A DNA stretch of 64,000 bases from Cellulophaga sp. 20_2_10 (GTDB lineage Bacteria; Bacteroidota; Bacteroidia; Flavobacteriales; Flavobacteriaceae), in contig NZ_JAMCOJ010000009.1 of the NCBI RefSeq assembly GCF_023476645.1, positions 62,001 to 126,000 of the forward strand. Direction: 5' to 3'. Below are positions 8,901 through 16,795 of the stretch, one piece after another. Below the pieces are notes generated by a model that worked only from the letters and a program-made list of their open reading frames with translations, was not told the origin of the DNA and searched no databases. Each line of letters starts with the position of its first letter. Within the stretch, counting starts at the first letter, position 1. The translations under genes and the position numbers were made by a program.

Positions 8901-11900
8901 ATGTTACAGGCGGCTCTAATGCTGCATTTGAAAATGTAAGTCTTAGTATTGCGGACAATGCAATAACCACGAGCAAGATTGCCAATGACAATGTTACATT
9001 AGATAAATTGGCTAACGGAACTAGTAATGGCCAAATAATGAGATGGGATGGAACTAACTGGATTCTTAGTAATGAAACAATAACAAAACTAGAAAGTCCG
9101 GCTGCAGCTCAAAATACATTAGTATACACAGATGAAGCAAACGGAGTTACAACTTTACCTAACATTGTTAGAAGTGTTAATGGTGTTAACCCTCAAGCAA
9201 ATGGAAATGTTGCTGTAATTTTGTCAAGTGTATCAACGGGAATGGAATCTGCTAGGCCAGCAACTGGTGTAGATTCTGATATTTATATTGTATCTGGCGA
9301 AGTTGCTCCTAATACCGATAGAAATGGTGTTGCTTTTATTTATGATGATCCAACTGGTTGGCAAGAAGTAACAACAGATTTATCTACAAATGATGCTCGT
9401 TATGTAAATATTATTGGTGATGCTATGACTGGTCCATTAACAATGGGAGGTAACGCTGTTACTTCAATAGCAAACCCTGTAAATGCTCAAGATGCAACTC
9501 CTAAAAGTTATGTAGATGCACAAATTATTGCTTCTACACAAGTTATTGTAAGTACTGATGCAAATAACGATGTTACGACTGGTGCTGATGGTGGTGCTTT
9601 TTATGATGATGCAACACTACAAACTAACATTGCCAACAATACAACAAATATCACTTCTAACGATACTGATATCGCCAATAACGTAACTGCTATCGCTTTA
9701 AAAGAAGATGCTGCTAACAAATCGACTAACGTTGCTTTAGGAACTTCAGATGTTGACTTCCCTACTCAAAACGCAGTTAAAACATATGTTGATGCGCAAG
9801 TAGCTGGATCTACACAAGTAATCGTAAGTACTGATGCGGATAACGATGTGACTGCTGGTGCCGATGGTGGTGCTTTTTATGATGATGCAACACTACAAAC
9901 AAACATTGCTAACAATACAACTGCTATTACAGCGGAAACTACAAGAGCTACTGCTGCAGAAAATGCTATTCAGGCTGATGTTGATGCGAATGAAACAGCA
10001 GCAACTAATGCAATAAATGCAGTTCAGACTGATGTTGACACTAACGAAGCTGATGCTGATGCGGCAATTGCTGCGGCAAATACTGCTATCGCTCTAAAAG
10101 AAGATGCCGCTAACAAATCAACTAACGTTTCTTTAGGAACTTCAGATGTTGACTTCCCTACTCAGAATGCAGTAAAGACCTATGTAGATGCACAAGTGGC
10201 TGGATCTACACAAGTAATTGTAAGTACTGATGCCAACAACGATGTTACGACTGGTGCTGATGGTGGTGCTTTTTATGATGATGCTGCATTACAGACAAAC
10301 ATTGCCAACAATACAACAAATATCACTTCTAACGATACTGATATCGCCAATAACGTAACTGCTATCGCTTTAAAAGAAGATGCTGCTAACAAATCAACTA
10401 ACGTTGCTTTAGGAACTTCAGATGTTGACTTCCCTACTCAAAATGCAGTAAAAACCTATGTAGATGCACAAGTGGCTGGATCTACACAAGTAATTGTAAG
10501 CACTGATGCGGATAACGATGTGACTGCTGGTGCCGATGGTGGTGCTTTTTATGATGATGCAACACTACAAACAAACATTGCCAACAATACTACTGCTATT
10601 ACAGCGGAAACTACAAGAGCTACTGCTGCAGAAAATGCTATTCAAGCTGATGTTGACGCGAATGAAACAGCAGCAACTAATGCAATAAATGCAGTTCAGA
10701 CTGATGTTGACACTAACGAAGCTGATGCTGATGCTGCAATTGCTGCGGCAAACACGGCAATCGCTCTAAAAGAAGATGCTGCTAACAAATCGACTAACGT
10801 TGCTTTAGGAACTTCAGATGTTGACTTCCCTACTCAAAACGCAGTAAAAACATACGTAGACGCACAAGTTCTTGCTTCTGATCAAGTAATTGTAAGTACT
10901 GATGCGAATAACGATGTGACTGCTGGTGCTGATGGTGGTGCTTTTTATGATGATGCAACACTACAAACAAACATTGCCAACAATACAACTGCAATTACAG
11001 CAGAAACTACAAGAGCTACTGCTGCAGAAAATGCTATTCAAGCTGATGTTGATGCAAATGAAACAGCAGCAACTAATGCTATTAATGCAGTTCAGACTGA
11101 TGTTGACACTAACGAAGCTGATGCAGATGCGGCAATTGCTTTAAAAGAAGATGCTGCTAATAAGTCAACTAACGTTGCCTTAGGAACTTCGGATGTTAAC
11201 TTCCCAACTCAGAATGCTGTTAAAACTTATGTAGACGCGCAAGTGGCTGGATCTACACAAGTAATTGTAAGTACTGATACGGATAACGATGTGACTGCTG
11301 GTGCCGATGGCGGTGCTTTTTATGATGATGCAACACTACAAACTAACATTACCAACAATACAACTGCAATTACAGCAGAAACTGCAAGAGCTACTGCTGC
11401 AGAAAATGCTATTCAGGCTGATGTTGATGCGAATGAAACAGCAGCAAACACTGCTATCGCTTTAAAAGAAGATGCTGCTAATAAGTCAACTAACGTTGCC
11501 TTAGGAACTTCAGATGTTGACTTCCCTACTCAGAACGCAGTAAAAACCTATGTAGATGCACAAAAAATTTCTGGAACCTCAGGTTCATTATTCTTTGCCG
11601 GAGCAACAGGAGCAGCAACTGAAGACAATTCTCAATTATTTTGGGACATCACAAACAATAGGCTAGGTGTTGGAACAGATATGCCCGAAAACAAATTACA
11701 AGTTTCAGGAGCAATTAGAAGTGCTGGTCTATTAAATTCTGACGGAACCGTTGGTGAACCTGCATACCGTTTTAGTGATGATACAAATACAGGTATCTTT
11801 AGTCCTGCAGCAGATGAAATAGGCCTGACAGTAGGTGGTATTGAAGCTATCAATATTGATGAAACATCTGGAAACACGACAGTTACAATTAATGAAACTT

Positions 11901-12313
11901 TAGATTTAGATGGTCAAGTTTTAGATGAAAATGATTCTTCTGGAAACGCAGGTCAAGTTTTAACAGCAACTGCAACAGGTACTGAGTGGGTAAACAACAG
12001 TAGTCCTATTAAGGCTTTTGGGAAAATCTCATCAACTGGGGCTTTAACTAGAGTTTCTACTGGTGTAACTGTGATAAAACAATCAGGTGTTGGTCATTAT
12101 AGAGTAGTCCTTACAGGTATAGTTTCTGATGGAAATTATATTATTCAGTTAAGTCAGCCTGGAAGAGGTGGTGTTGGCAATGATGATCCAGGAATCTCGT
12201 ATAGCAATCAGACCGCAACTGGATTTGATGTTATTATGGGAGATAATGATAACGGAGGAACAGACAGAGCAAGATTTGACTCAGAATTTATGTTTGTAAT
12301 ACTTGATTTATAA
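5936..12313 (+). CDS. Giant secreted modular tail-fibre-like repeat protein, 2125 aa
   Basis: A signal peptide (ending SFGQ) and the same N-terminal domain as the 853-aa protein (VKIGNDIN, LELESTDKVL, GAMVYNTDEGC, YNGILW) come first. They are followed by twelve copies of a module beginning ALKEDAANKSTNV and containing FPTQNAVKTYVDAQ and GAFYDDATLQTNIANN. These alternate with helical linker modules (AITAETTRATAAENAIQADVD, NINAVQTDVDTNEADADAA) that look like trimeric coiled coil. A unique insert (about residues 981-1198) has phage-tail-fibre motifs (VRSVNGVNPQANGNVAV, MTGPLTMGG). The C-terminus has the NNRLGVGTDMPENKLQVSG cassette (from about 1878) and a different terminal beta domain (from about 2022). 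It is very rich in Ala, Asp, Thr and Asn and has almost no cysteine. No catalytic or T9SS sorting motif is seen. Probable long surface fibre. Confidence 0.8.
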   Translation: MKINKLVVILFFAIAQHSFGQVKIGNDINTIDSASILELESTDKVLILTRVTNTQMAAITPLSGAMVYNTDEGCIFQYNGILWQSLCDTSSFNETNTIIFDNNDGTFSYTNENNITVAITKAQLSANGDGTFSFTNGNGTPVNFDGTDNQVLSTDGTSGNLTLENGGTLVLNVADADADDTNELNTGFTLNGTALEITDAGGTIAQDLNGTFATDAEVGVVASASAAAIQAVQDNVDINEADADAAITAETTRATAAENAIQADVDANETAATNAINAVQTDVDTNEADADAAIAAANTAIALKEDAANKSTNVALGTSDVDFPTQNAVKTYVDAQVAGSTQVIVSTDANNDVTAGADGGAFYDDAALQTSIANNTTAITTETTRATAAENAIQADVDANETAATNAINAVQTDVDTNEADADAAIALKEDAANKSTNVALGTSDVDFPTQNAVKTYVDAQVAGSTQVIVSTDADNNVTAGADGGAFYDDATLQTNIANNTTNITSNDTDIANNTTAITAETTRATAAENAIQADVDANETAATNAINAVQTDVDTNEADADAAIALKEDAANKSTNVALGTSDVDFPTQNAVKTYVDAQVAGSTQVIVSTDADNDVTAGADGGAFYDDATLQTNIAKNTTNITSNDTDIANNTTAITAETTRATAAENAIQADVDANETAATNAINAVQTDVDTNEADADAAIALKEDAANKSTNVALGTSDVDFPTQNAVKTYVDAQVAGSTQVIVSTDANNDVTAGADGGAFYDDAALQTNIASNDTDIANNTTAITAETTRATAAENAIQADVDANETAATNAINAVQTDVDTNEADADAAIALKEDAANKSTNVALGTSDVDFPTQNAVKTYVDAQVLASDQVIVSTDADNDVTAGADGGAFYDDATLQTNIANNTTAITAETTRATAAENAIQADVDTNEADADGAIALKEDAANKSTNVALGTSDVDFPTQNAVKTYVDAQADGTITSTDIDVTGGSNAAFENVSLSIADNAITTSKIANDNVTLDKLANGTSNGQIMRWDGTNWILSNETITKLESPAAAQNTLVYTDEANGVTTLPNIVRSVNGVNPQANGNVAVILSSVSTGMESARPATGVDSDIYIVSGEVAPNTDRNGVAFIYDDPTGWQEVTTDLSTNDARYVNIIGDAMTGPLTMGGNAVTSIANPVNAQDATPKSYVDAQIIASTQVIVSTDANNDVTTGADGGAFYDDATLQTNIANNTTNITSNDTDIANNVTAIALKEDAANKSTNVALGTSDVDFPTQNAVKTYVDAQVAGSTQVIVSTDADNDVTAGADGGAFYDDATLQTNIANNTTAITAETTRATAAENAIQADVDANETAATNAINAVQTDVDTNEADADAAIAAANTAIALKEDAANKSTNVSLGTSDVDFPTQNAVKTYVDAQVAGSTQVIVSTDANNDVTTGADGGAFYDDAALQTNIANNTTNITSNDTDIANNVTAIALKEDAANKSTNVALGTSDVDFPTQNAVKTYVDAQVAGSTQVIVSTDADNDVTAGADGGAFYDDATLQTNIANNTTAITAETTRATAAENAIQADVDANETAATNAINAVQTDVDTNEADADAAIAAANTAIALKEDAANKSTNVALGTSDVDFPTQNAVKTYVDAQVLASDQVIVSTDANNDVTAGADGGAFYDDATLQTNIANNTTAITAETTRATAAENAIQADVDANETAATNAINAVQTDVDTNEADADAAIALKEDAANKSTNVALGTSDVNFPTQNAVKTYVDAQVAGSTQVIVSTDTDNDVTAGADGGAFYDDATLQTNITNNTTAITAETARATAAENAIQADVDANETAANTAIALKEDAANKSTNVALGTSDVDFPTQNAVKTYVDAQKISGTSGSLFFAGATGAATEDNSQLFWDITNNRLGVGTDMPENKLQVSGAIRSAGLLNSDGTVGEPAYRFSDDTNTGIFSPAADEIGLTVGGIEAINIDETSGNTTVTINETLDLDGQVLDENDSSGNAGQVLTATATGTEWVNNSSPIKAFGKISSTGALTRVSTGVTVIKQSGVGHYRVVLTGIVSDGNYIIQLSQPGRGGVGNDDPGISYSNQTATGFDVIMGDNDNGGTDRARFDSEFMFVILDL
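6839..8880 (+). repeat. In-frame modular coding repeats, block 1 (six units)
   Basis: Units start at the GCT or GCC codon of ALKEDAANK at 6839, 7214, 7631, 8048, 8444 and 8765. Spacings are 375, 417, 417, 396 and 321 bases, all multiples of three. Units are near-identical in DNA but differ by gain or loss of whole sub-modules, such as the ITSNDTDIANN and IAAANTA blocks. Confidence 0.9.
9530..11560 (+). repeat. In-frame modular coding repeats, block 2 (six units)
   Basis: Units start at 9695, 10091, 10367, 10763, 11138 and 11459, with spacings 396, 276, 396, 375 and 321 bases. Several spacings equal those in block 1 (396, 375, 321), so segments may have been copied between blocks. The blocks are separated by the unique insert at about 8876-9530. 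Confidence 0.9.
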
Positions 12314-12549
12314 GAGAGCATCAACCTATAATATTAAAATAAACTTTAACCCTTAAAACAATCAATTTATAAAAAAAAACAAAAATCGAGTTACTTTTTA
12401 GTTCCCCAAGTAATTCATCAAATTAAACAAACATCTATATACTTTGTTGGTAACCAAACACAACAACCAATACCAACAACTAATATGCTAATATCTAACC
12501 AATAAAAGCATATTAAAAAATAAGTATATAGTACCAAACCAATAATTTA

Positions 12550-13470
12550 ATGAAGATGAAAAAACAAATTTTACCACTTATGCTTTTAGTTCCTGTACTA
12601 AATTGCTTCGCCCAAATTGATGCAAATTTATTGTTAGGATTAACCTCCGGTACAACAGCAGAGATTAATGCAATAGCCGGACCTTTAGAAGGTTCTATTT
12701 TGTACAATACCACAGAAAAAAGAATGTATTTATACAACGCAAGTATCTGGGAGAAAATTCCTGATATCACAGATTTATTACCTCCTACATTTACTGATGG
12801 TTCAATATTGTTCGCAAGCTCTTCTGGAGCACCAGATGAAGATAACGGACAATTATTTTGGGACAGCACCAATAACAGGCTTGGTGTTGGCACAAACACA
12901 CCTGACAACAAAATGCAAGTAACCGGTGCAATTAGAAGCGCAGGTCTATTAAATAGTAACGGAAATGCAGGAGAACCAGCATATAGATTTACAGATGATA
13001 CCGATACAGGTATGTACTCAAAAAATGACAATGAACTTAGTTTTACCCTTGGTAGTCATGAAGCATTAAGATTAGATAGGTACACTACAACACAAACACA
13101 AGTATTAATAAGCGAACGTTTAGGTATTGGTTTTGATTTGCCTGAAAATTTGGCTTACACAGGAGTTGACGCCCACTCAACTTTAGAGGTTAAAGGTTCT
13201 GTTGCCACTGCAATAGATGTTACTACAGGAGACTTAACATTAGACGATACGCACCACACTATAATTTTAGGGGGAGCTCATAATATAACATTACCCGATG
13301 CATCTACTTGTAAAGGAAGAATATATGTAATAAAAAATCCAAATACTTTAATTTTAACTGCTACAATTAGCACTTATAAGAGTTTGATAGGTGTTAATAT
13401 AAGCGCTATAGCAAGTTTAAAAACAATTTGGGTACAAAGTGATGGAACCAATTGGCAACAAATACAATAA
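12550..13470 (+). CDS. Short secreted tail-fibre-like protein, 306 aa
   Basis: Start at ATG 12550 (a second ATG at 12556 is equally possible), with a signal peptide ending CFAQ. It is a reduced version of the large fibres: an N-terminal element (GSILYNTTEKRMYLYNASIW), no long repeat region, then the cassette GSILFASSSGAPDEDNGQLF, NNRLGVGTNTPDNKMQVTG, DTGMYSKNDNELSFTLG. Its terminal beta domain (HTIILGGAHNITLPDAS ... GTNWQQIQ) matches the 853-aa protein rather than the 2125-aa neighbour. The stop is followed two bases later by the start of the second type B-sorted protein. Function unknown; likely a fibre base or adaptor subunit. Confidence 0.78.
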   Translation: MKMKKQILPLMLLVPVLNCFAQIDANLLLGLTSGTTAEINAIAGPLEGSILYNTTEKRMYLYNASIWEKIPDITDLLPPTFTDGSILFASSSGAPDEDNGQLFWDSTNNRLGVGTNTPDNKMQVTGAIRSAGLLNSNGNAGEPAYRFTDDTDTGMYSKNDNELSFTLGSHEALRLDRYTTTQTQVLISERLGIGFDLPENLAYTGVDAHSTLEVKGSVATAIDVTTGDLTLDDTHHTIILGGAHNITLPDASTCKGRIYVIKNPNTLILTATISTYKSLIGVNISAIASLKTIWVQSDGTNWQQIQ

Positions 13471-13472
13471 CA

Positions 13473-14627
13473 ATGAAAAAAATAATATTCTATATCTTTT
13501 TATGTCTCTCTAGTATTGGTTTATCTCAGAACGTGATACAAAATACAGGCAATCTAAAAATTTTCAATAATGGCCAAATCGGTTTTCATATTGATTTGGC
13601 TAACGATGGTAATTTTGACCAAAACGAAGGTTTAGCTGGTTTTTATAGCGATGACACTAGAACAATTTCTGGTGCTTTTAAGCCCATTTTTAATGATATG
13701 GAAGTTGTTGTAACCAACGACTTATTTTTAGATATAGCGGTAGGAATTACAAACAATAGTAATTTTATTTTGGGTGATGTAGTTACTCCTAGAAGTGCTA
13801 TTGATATAAACTTAGATTTTATACAAAATGCTTTTTATAACGGAGATAGCAACCTTACCAAAGTAGATGGCTATGCGTCTATTGCAAATAAAAAAAGTTT
13901 TACTTTTCCTGTAGGAGATGCAGATAAAATTAGACCCTTATTATTAGATTCTGAAACGATTAATAACACAGCTAAAAGTGCCTATTTTTTTGAAGATCCA
14001 AATACGCCATCAACCTTTACAAATACATTTAACACAGATGCCAAAGCTGATATTTTAACCGCCGTAAGCACCTATGAATTTTGGGATTTAGATGCCAATA
14101 TCCCATCTAAAGTTACCCTAACTTGGGATCAAGATAGTAGTATTGAAAATTTTGTAAACGTTATTGAAGACATACGTATAGTGGGATGGAATAAAGCCTT
14201 AAACATTTGGGAGAATTTAGGTAATGCAGCAATGGCTGGCAACTTTAATTCGGGCTCTGTAACGTCTGACACTTTTGTTCCTGATGATTATGAGATTATT
14301 ACTTTTGGAACCAGCTTAACTGCTTTAAGCGCTAATTTTGATAATTATTTTGTTTCTCCAAATGGGGATGGCATAAACGATTTTCTTCATTTTGAATCTA
14401 TTTCTTTAGCTCCAGATAATAATAATTTAAAAATCTACAACAGATGGGGAAGGATTGTTTACGATAAAGAAGGATACGACAATACTTTTGGTGGTATAGC
14501 AAACGTAAAGGGAGTTGTTACAAAGGGAAATGCTTTACCAGACGGAGTCTATTTTTATATATTAAACCTAAGAGACATCAACATAAAACATCAAGGGTAT
14601 ATTTATTTAGGATATCAAAATCAATAA
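13473..14627 (+). CDS. Secreted protein with T9SS type B sorting domain (paralogue of 4423-5580)
   Basis: Start set at ATG 13473, two bases after the upstream stop; this gives a signal peptide (MKKIIFYIFLCLSSIGLSQ), whereas extension to TTG 13452 does not. 384 aa. Residues 20-285 align through the whole length with the protein at 4423-5580 (FDQNEGLAGFYSDD, NLTKVDGYASI, PVGDADKIRPL, AYFFEDPNTPSTF, STYEFWDLDANIPS, FVPDDYEIIT). The type B sorting domain starts near residue 287 (YFVSPNGDGINDFLHFE, LKIYNRWGRIVYD, LPDGVYFYILNLRD, HQGYIYLG). This second pairing of a fibre gene with the same partner supports a functional link. Confidence 0.88.
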   Translation: MKKIIFYIFLCLSSIGLSQNVIQNTGNLKIFNNGQIGFHIDLANDGNFDQNEGLAGFYSDDTRTISGAFKPIFNDMEVVVTNDLFLDIAVGITNNSNFILGDVVTPRSAIDINLDFIQNAFYNGDSNLTKVDGYASIANKKSFTFPVGDADKIRPLLLDSETINNTAKSAYFFEDPNTPSTFTNTFNTDAKADILTAVSTYEFWDLDANIPSKVTLTWDQDSSIENFVNVIEDIRIVGWNKALNIWENLGNAAMAGNFNSGSVTSDTFVPDDYEIITFGTSLTALSANFDNYFVSPNGDGINDFLHFESISLAPDNNNLKIYNRWGRIVYDKEGYDNTFGGIANVKGVVTKGNALPDGVYFYILNLRDINIKHQGYIYLGYQNQ

Positions 14628-14631
14628 TATG

Positions 14632-14639
14632 TATTTTTG
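14632..14639 (+). promoter_or_regulatory. Candidate -7 box for the GNAT gene
   Basis: TATTTTTG (TAnnTTTG) lies 18 bases upstream of ATG 14658, just after the stop of the previous gene. Confidence 0.4.
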
Positions 14640-14657
14640 TTACATAGCATCGATTTT

Positions 14658-15113
14658 ATGATAACCCAAAACAACCTTGTTTTTAAACTGATTTCACCCA
14701 AAGAAACGTACCCAGTGAGACACGCTATTCTAAGAGCTGGAAAACCTTTGTCTTCTTGTAAGTTTGATGGAGATGACCTAAAGACTACTTTGCATATTGG
14801 TGCGTACCAAAATGGTAATTTAGTGGGAGTTGCAACTTTACTAGAAGCAAAAAATAGTGCTATTTTAGATGTTAATGCCTATCAACTAAGAGGTATGGCT
14901 ATACATCAAGATCAGCAAGGAAAAGGCTTGGGGAAAAAAATTATTAATTACGCTGAAACAATTTTACAGGAAAAGCACGTTTTACTATTGTGGATGAATG
15001 CTAGAGAAAGTGCAATTCCCTTTTACACAAATTGTGGATACACAAAAAGTGGTCGCATATTTGATATAGAAAAGGTAGGACCACATGTAGTTATGTTTAA
15101 AAAGTTAAAATAA
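14658..15113 (+). CDS. GNAT family N-acetyltransferase
   Basis: 151 aa from ATG 14658; an upstream TTG at 14637 in frame overlaps the candidate -7 box and is rejected. The acetyl-CoA binding motif A is visible as YQLRGMAIHQDQQGKGLGKK (V/I-x-x-x-x-Q-x-x-G-x-G), followed by the helix and the LLLWMNARESAIPFYTNCGY strand-helix that closes the fold. The substrate cannot be told from sequence. Cytoplasmic. It stands between the fibre cluster and two peptidase genes; the next gene starts 5 bases downstream. Confidence 0.85.
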   Translation: MITQNNLVFKLISPKETYPVRHAILRAGKPLSSCKFDGDDLKTTLHIGAYQNGNLVGVATLLEAKNSAILDVNAYQLRGMAIHQDQQGKGLGKKIINYAETILQEKHVLLLWMNARESAIPFYTNCGYTKSGRIFDIEKVGPHVVMFKKLK

Positions 15114-15118
15114 GAGTT

Positions 15119-15859
15119 ATGCAAAGAAGATCATTTATTCTAAAAAGCGGAATTATAGGTGCTGCCGCATTAACCGCGCCACATCTAATTTTTGCCCAAG
15201 ATGAAGAAACAGAATATTCTGTATACGAATTAATGGGGCAAGCAGATATAGAATTATTTGGCAAAGGCATAAACCTTAGAAAAGAAGCTTACGAATCTTT
15301 TAAAAAAATGAAAGTAGCGGCTTACAGTGCAGGTATAGATTTAAAAATTGTATCTAGCTACAGAAACTTTAACAGACAAGAAGGTATTTGGGAACGCAAG
15401 TATTTAAAATATACAGACAACCAAAACCTTAAACCACTAGATGCCATAGAAAAAATAATAGAATACTCTACAATACCAGGCACAAGTAGACACCATTGGG
15501 GTACAGATATAGATATTATAGATGGTTACCAAAAAACAAATGGAGATGTTTTGGTGCCTAGTAAATTTGAAGAAGGTGGCCCTTTCAAAGAATTAAAAAA
15601 ATGGATGGATGAAAATGCTAATGACTTCGGTTTTCATTTAGTTTACACCAATGATAAAAAACGCAGAGGTTTTAAATACGAGCCTTGGCACTATAGCTAC
15701 GCTCCTATTTCTAAGCCTATGTTAGAACAATTTAGAGGTAAAAACATCATGCGATTAATACAAGAACAAGAGCTTTTAGGTAGCGAACATTTTACCGCTG
15801 GCTTTTTAAGATCTTATATTGTAAATAACATTTTGGACATTAATCCAGATCTTTTATAA
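15119..15859 (+). CDS. M15 family D-alanyl-D-alanine carboxypeptidase (VanY-like)
   Basis: 246 aa. The N-terminus MQRRSFILKSGIIGAAALTA is a signal peptide with a twin arginine that could use Tat. Zinc ligands of the M15 family are visible: SRHHWGTDIDI gives His125 and Asp132, and EPWH gives His191 with the catalytic Glu188. The SYR motif in VSSYRNFNRQ also fits. The likely role is trimming the terminal D-Ala of peptidoglycan stem peptides in the periplasm. It is five bases after the GNAT gene and upstream of an M48 peptidase. Confidence 0.87.
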   Translation: MQRRSFILKSGIIGAAALTAPHLIFAQDEETEYSVYELMGQADIELFGKGINLRKEAYESFKKMKVAAYSAGIDLKIVSSYRNFNRQEGIWERKYLKYTDNQNLKPLDAIEKIIEYSTIPGTSRHHWGTDIDIIDGYQKTNGDVLVPSKFEEGGPFKELKKWMDENANDFGFHLVYTNDKKRRGFKYEPWHYSYAPISKPMLEQFRGKNIMRLIQEQELLGSEHFTAGFLRSYIVNNILDINPDLL

Positions 15860-15903
15860 CTCTTTTTGTATCTTGGATTTTACTAACCAAGATATAAACT
15901 ATA

Positions 15904-16674
15904 ATGAAAAGAGGCGGTAATTGGAAAATAAGAATACTTATTGGTCTAGCTATTGTTGCCTTTGCATACGTACAACGTTGCAGCAACAAAGAAGAAAATC
16001 CATATACAGGAAGAGTCCAAAATATTAATATGGACGCTGACCAAGAAATTGCTATTGGTCTACAAAGTTTACCACAAATAACAGAACAACATGGTGGCCT
16101 ATATCCAGATCAAAGTTTACAAAATCTTGTAGACGCTGTTGGAAATAAACTAGTAGAAAATAGCGTTGCAAAAGACACTCCTTACAAATACGAATTTCAT
16201 TTACTTGCAGATGAAAACACTATAAATGCTTTTGCCTTACCGGGCGGACAAATATTTATTACCTACGCTCTATTCTCTAAACTTAACGAAGCACAATTAG
16301 CTGGTGTTTTAGGCCACGAAATTGGACATGTAATTGGCAGACACTCTGCAGAAAGAATTGCAGATAGTAATTTTTGGCAAACTTTATCTACCGGCGCATC
16401 TGTTGGTGCAGATATGGGTGGTGTTGTAAATGGTATTGGCCAAAAAACATTACTTACCAATGGTCGCGGAGACGAATTAGAAAGTGATGATCTTGGAGTA
16501 TTACTGATGATGCAATCTGGCTACAATCCAGAAGAAATGATAGAAGTAATGAAAATTTTAAAAGATGCCGCTGGGCCAAATAGACAACCAGAATTTCAAA
16601 GTACTCATCCAGATCCTGAAAACAGAATCCAAAAAATTAAAGATGCTATAGCAAAATATAGAAAAGGGAACTAA
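15904..16674 (+). CDS. M48 family metallopeptidase (BepA/LoiP-like)
   Basis: 256 aa. A membrane segment at residues 9-23 anchors the protein facing the periplasm. A cysteine at 26 follows it, but VQRC is a poor lipobox. The zinc motif HEIGH is at residues 138-142 and the third ligand is in ELESDDLG (Glu191). NAFALPGGQIFIT and STHPDPENRIQ are classic for periplasmic M48 proteases involved in outer-membrane protein quality control. The usual C-terminal TPR part of BepA is absent, as in shorter family members. Confidence 0.88.
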   Translation: MKRGGNWKIRILIGLAIVAFAYVQRCSNKEENPYTGRVQNINMDADQEIAIGLQSLPQITEQHGGLYPDQSLQNLVDAVGNKLVENSVAKDTPYKYEFHLLADENTINAFALPGGQIFITYALFSKLNEAQLAGVLGHEIGHVIGRHSAERIADSNFWQTLSTGASVGADMGGVVNGIGQKTLLTNGRGDELESDDLGVLLMMQSGYNPEEMIEVMKILKDAAGPNRQPEFQSTHPDPENRIQKIKDAIAKYRKGN

Positions 16675-16795
16675 CTATTCGACGAAAGGTAATTTAATCT
16701 CGTTATTTTTATTTAATTTTGTAGAACCCCAAATCCTAACTAATTGTTTTTAACCATTATAGCTTTGAGAATACTAATTCTAAAAAAGAGACTAT

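Noticed and set aside
6839-11560. Regularly spaced direct repeats that could suggest a CRISPR array or satellite
   Set aside because: Repeats are hundreds of bases long, stay in one reading frame and encode a continuous protein; there are no short repeat-spacer units.
12513-13031. 172-codon minus-strand frame
   Set aside because: Fully antisense to the 306-aa fibre gene and without any domain; it arises from the codon composition of the fibre gene. The same holds for antisense frames in 2234-4216 and 11632-11877.
1860-13470. Possible prophage because of tail-fibre-like motifs
   Set aside because: The proteins have Sec signal peptides and T9SS-sorted partners; no terminase, capsid, portal, integrase or lysis genes are present.
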